Assembly (NCBI GenBank): GCA_034189695.1
Contig: JAXHUA010000115.1
Location: 1-5,743, forward strand
Direction of reading: 5' to 3'
DNA: 5,743 bases
DNA from: JAXHUA01 sp034189695
GTDB taxonomy: Bacteria; Chloroflexota; Dehalococcoidia; E44-bin15
The notes below the pieces were generated by a model that was given only the letters and a program-made list of their open reading frames with translations, did not search any database and was not told the origin of the DNA. Shown here piece by piece: positions 4,378 through 5,743 of the stretch (position 1 is its first letter; each line of letters opens with the position of its first letter). The position numbers and the translations under genes are program-made.

Positions 4378-5658
4378 ATGAGGACTCTCCGCAATGTACA
4401 TCTGTGGGCAATCGTCCTCATCTTCGTCGGGTGTTGCATACTGCACTACGCCGAGCAGATAGGCTTGCTCGCAACGGCGTCCCCTTCTACGCACTTCGGG
4501 CTGACACGGCATGCTCTGGAACGAATCCTGTTCGTAGGTCCGGTGGTCTACGCCGCCTACATCTTCGGGCTGCGCGCCGGTCTGGTCGCCTGCGCCGCAG
4601 CCCTGGCCGCTATGCTCCCCAGGGCCATCTTTATCTCGCCTGTCCCCGCGGACGCTCTCGTTGAGACGTCTGGTATGGTGGTCATAGGCGTCCTCAGCAC
4701 TCTGGGGCTATGGAGACTGGCCAGAGAGAGAGAAAAGGGCCAGGTGTATCTGGCGGAACTCGAATCGGCGCACAAGGTTCTCCAGCACTACGTCCAATCG
4801 GCGCGGGGCAGCGAGAAGCGGTTGACAATACTCAATGCCATCAGCGCTGTGTTGGGGGAGTCGTTGGAGCCCGAACGGGTCCTCAGGAAGGCGACGCAGA
4901 TGGTGTCGGAACTGATGGACGTGGAGGTCGCCCTCATCTACACACTGGATGAGGAAGCGCAGGAGTTGACGCTTGTCGCCTATGAGGGCGTGTCCGACGA
5001 GTTCGCATCTGTTGTGGGCAGGGTGGGGGTTGGGGAGGGGATATACGGGGAAGTGGCCAAGACAGGGCAGGCGATGATAGTCGAGGATGCCTCGAGGGAT
5101 CCCCGAATGAGTCAGCCCGAGGTGGCCAAGATGCGCATCCACATCCAGCTTATCGTGCCGCTGGTTCTCAAGGAACGCGTACGGGGCGCGCTCTGTGTGG
5201 CTATGCGCCGCCCGAGGGAGTTCACACAAGAGGACATAGAGCTGCTCACGGCCGTTGGCACCCAGATAGCCACCGCTATTGAGAACGCCTTCCTCTACGA
5301 CAGGGAACGTGTTGTCGCGCAGAGGCTGGCGGCTTCGGAGAGGAACCTGCGCCGGTTGTTCGAGAACGCCAGTGACGCCATCTGGGTTCACGATCTGAGT
5401 GGCGACATCGCCATTGCCAACCAGGCTGCCGCCGAACTCACCGGGTACCCGGTGGACGAACTGGTCAAGATGAACGTCAAGTCGTTCCTGCTGGAAGACG
5501 GGCTGACGGTGGCCGGCCAGATACGGCGCAACCTCCTGGAGAAAGAGCCTGTGGAGCAGCCCTATGAGCAGCGCCTTGTGAGGAAGGATGGCACGGAGGC
5601 GATTCTCAGCGTCGCCACTGGCCTGGTTGTGGAGGAATGCCGATATTATAATCCGTAA
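4378..5658 (+). CDS. Membrane sensor protein with GAF and PAS domains, lacking a kinase domain (426 aa, probably truncated)
   Basis: N-terminal membrane part with about four hydrophobic segments (near 9-25, 50-66, 67-81 and 97-113), resembling the four-helix input regions of bacterial sensor kinases. A charged, likely coiled-coil linker follows (115-150). A GAF domain spans about 158-304 (VGEGIYGEVAKTGQAMIVED at 218-237, PLVLKERVRGALCV at 261-274). A PAS domain starts near 322 (LFENASDAIWVHD, NQAAAELTGYPVDEL, RLVRKDGTEAILSV). The protein ends at GLVVEECRYYNP, where PAS domains normally continue to their last strand and a DIT-type signal before a histidine kinase. No HisKA/HATPase part exists in any frame before the window ends. 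The base composition turns AT-rich after about 5640. Most likely the 3' part was lost by rearrangement; a genuine kinase-less sensor is possible. The start ATG has GGAA and AGGG just upstream and lies 27 bp after the regulator, so the two share an operon. Confidence 0.85.
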   Translation: MRTLRNVHLWAIVLIFVGCCILHYAEQIGLLATASPSTHFGLTRHALERILFVGPVVYAAYIFGLRAGLVACAAALAAMLPRAIFISPVPADALVETSGMVVIGVLSTLGLWRLAREREKGQVYLAELESAHKVLQHYVQSARGSEKRLTILNAISAVLGESLEPERVLRKATQMVSELMDVEVALIYTLDEEAQELTLVAYEGVSDEFASVVGRVGVGEGIYGEVAKTGQAMIVEDASRDPRMSQPEVAKMRIHIQLIVPLVLKERVRGALCVAMRRPREFTQEDIELLTAVGTQIATAIENAFLYDRERVVAQRLAASERNLRRLFENASDAIWVHDLSGDIAIANQAAAELTGYPVDELVKMNVKSFLLEDGLTVAGQIRRNLLEKEPVEQPYEQRLVRKDGTEAILSVATGLVVEECRYYNP

Positions 5659-5743
5659 CCAGCAAAAGTCAAGCCGCTAACCAACTAGCCAGCCAACTTT
5701 TACTATTGACACCTGCGTCCATCCCGGTTATACTGGAGATTAG
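5659..5743 (+). other. Non-coding, AT-richer tail after the sensor gene
   Basis: No gene or recognised repeat is seen before the window ends. The composition is lower in GC than the preceding coding region. An AAAAGT/ACTTTT pair (5664-5669 and 5696-5701) is too short and widely spaced to call a terminator. The only firm signal is the promoter at 5706-5734. Confidence 0.5.
5706..5734 (+). promoter_or_regulatory. Consensus-like promoter for a gene beyond the right edge
   Basis: TTGACA (5706-5711, full consensus -35) and TATACT (5729-5734) are separated by exactly 17 bp. The predicted start is near 5741. It implies a separately transcribed gene to the right and marks the sensor operon's end. 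Confidence 0.7.

Noticed and set aside
3631..4512. 293-codon minus-strand reading frame over the response regulator
   Set aside because: Antisense shadow of a complete REC-LuxR gene with all active-site residues.
5664..5701. AAAAGT/ACTTTT inverted pair as a terminator after the sensor
   Set aside because: Six A/T-rich pairs with a loop of more than 20 bases would not form a stable terminator.
1..5743. CRISPR array, tRNA, rRNA or transposase genes
   Set aside because: I saw no regularly spaced repeats, cloverleaf-type sequence, ribosomal RNA signature or transposase motif.

Overview
The window reads as a bacterial chromosome segment of moderately high GC from an anaerobe. An NADH:acceptor module of the NuoE/NuoF (HndA-HndB/C, HydC/B) type, tandem two-CW cysteine-rich proteins, and a NarL-type regulator with a GAF/PAS sensor fit Chloroflexota (Dehalococcoidia/Anaerolineae-like) best. 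Clostridia-like or other anaerobic lineages are not excluded, and the taxonomic guess is low confidence. Promoters look sigma70-like and genes have ordinary Shine-Dalgarno sites.

Minus strand, 3436 down to 1. First come two adjacent paralogous genes for two-CW domain proteins. The upstream one (3436-2807) carries an extra N-terminal SH3/KOW-like domain; the downstream one (2719-2336) is almost only the cysteine-rich domain. A 321-bp non-coding stretch (2015-2335) follows, unusually dense in inverted repeats. It holds a strong extended -10 promoter, a perfect palindrome at the predicted transcription start, a long hairpin over the -35, and a convincing intrinsic terminator about 130 nt downstream of the start. 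Next come nuoE (2014-1502) and a nuoF-like gene (1489 to beyond the left edge). The nuoF-like gene is an HndB-HndC type fusion that runs off the window before its last Fe-S ligand.

Plus strand, 3635 to 5743. A consensus-like promoter (TTGAAA, 17 bp, TATAAT) drives a NarL/FixJ response regulator (3682-4350). After 27 bp comes a membrane sensor with about four TM segments, a GAF domain and a PAS domain (4378-5658). This sensor stops at the end of the PAS domain with no histidine kinase part, and the sequence becomes more AT-rich there, so it looks truncated or rearranged. A textbook promoter (TTGACA, 17 bp, TATACT) at 5706-5734 points to a further gene off the right edge.

How the parts may work together: NuoE and NuoF would form the NAD(H)-oxidising/reducing diaphorase of a soluble complex (hydrogenase, formate dehydrogenase or similar), whose catalytic subunit is probably beyond the left edge. 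The two-CW proteins are candidate metal- or Fe-S-binding accessory proteins. The divergently transcribed regulator and sensor may respond to redox or metabolic state and control the minus-strand genes; this is inferred from position only. The most unusual feature is the structured leader before nuoE, which could be an attenuator, a riboregulator or a short independent RNA.
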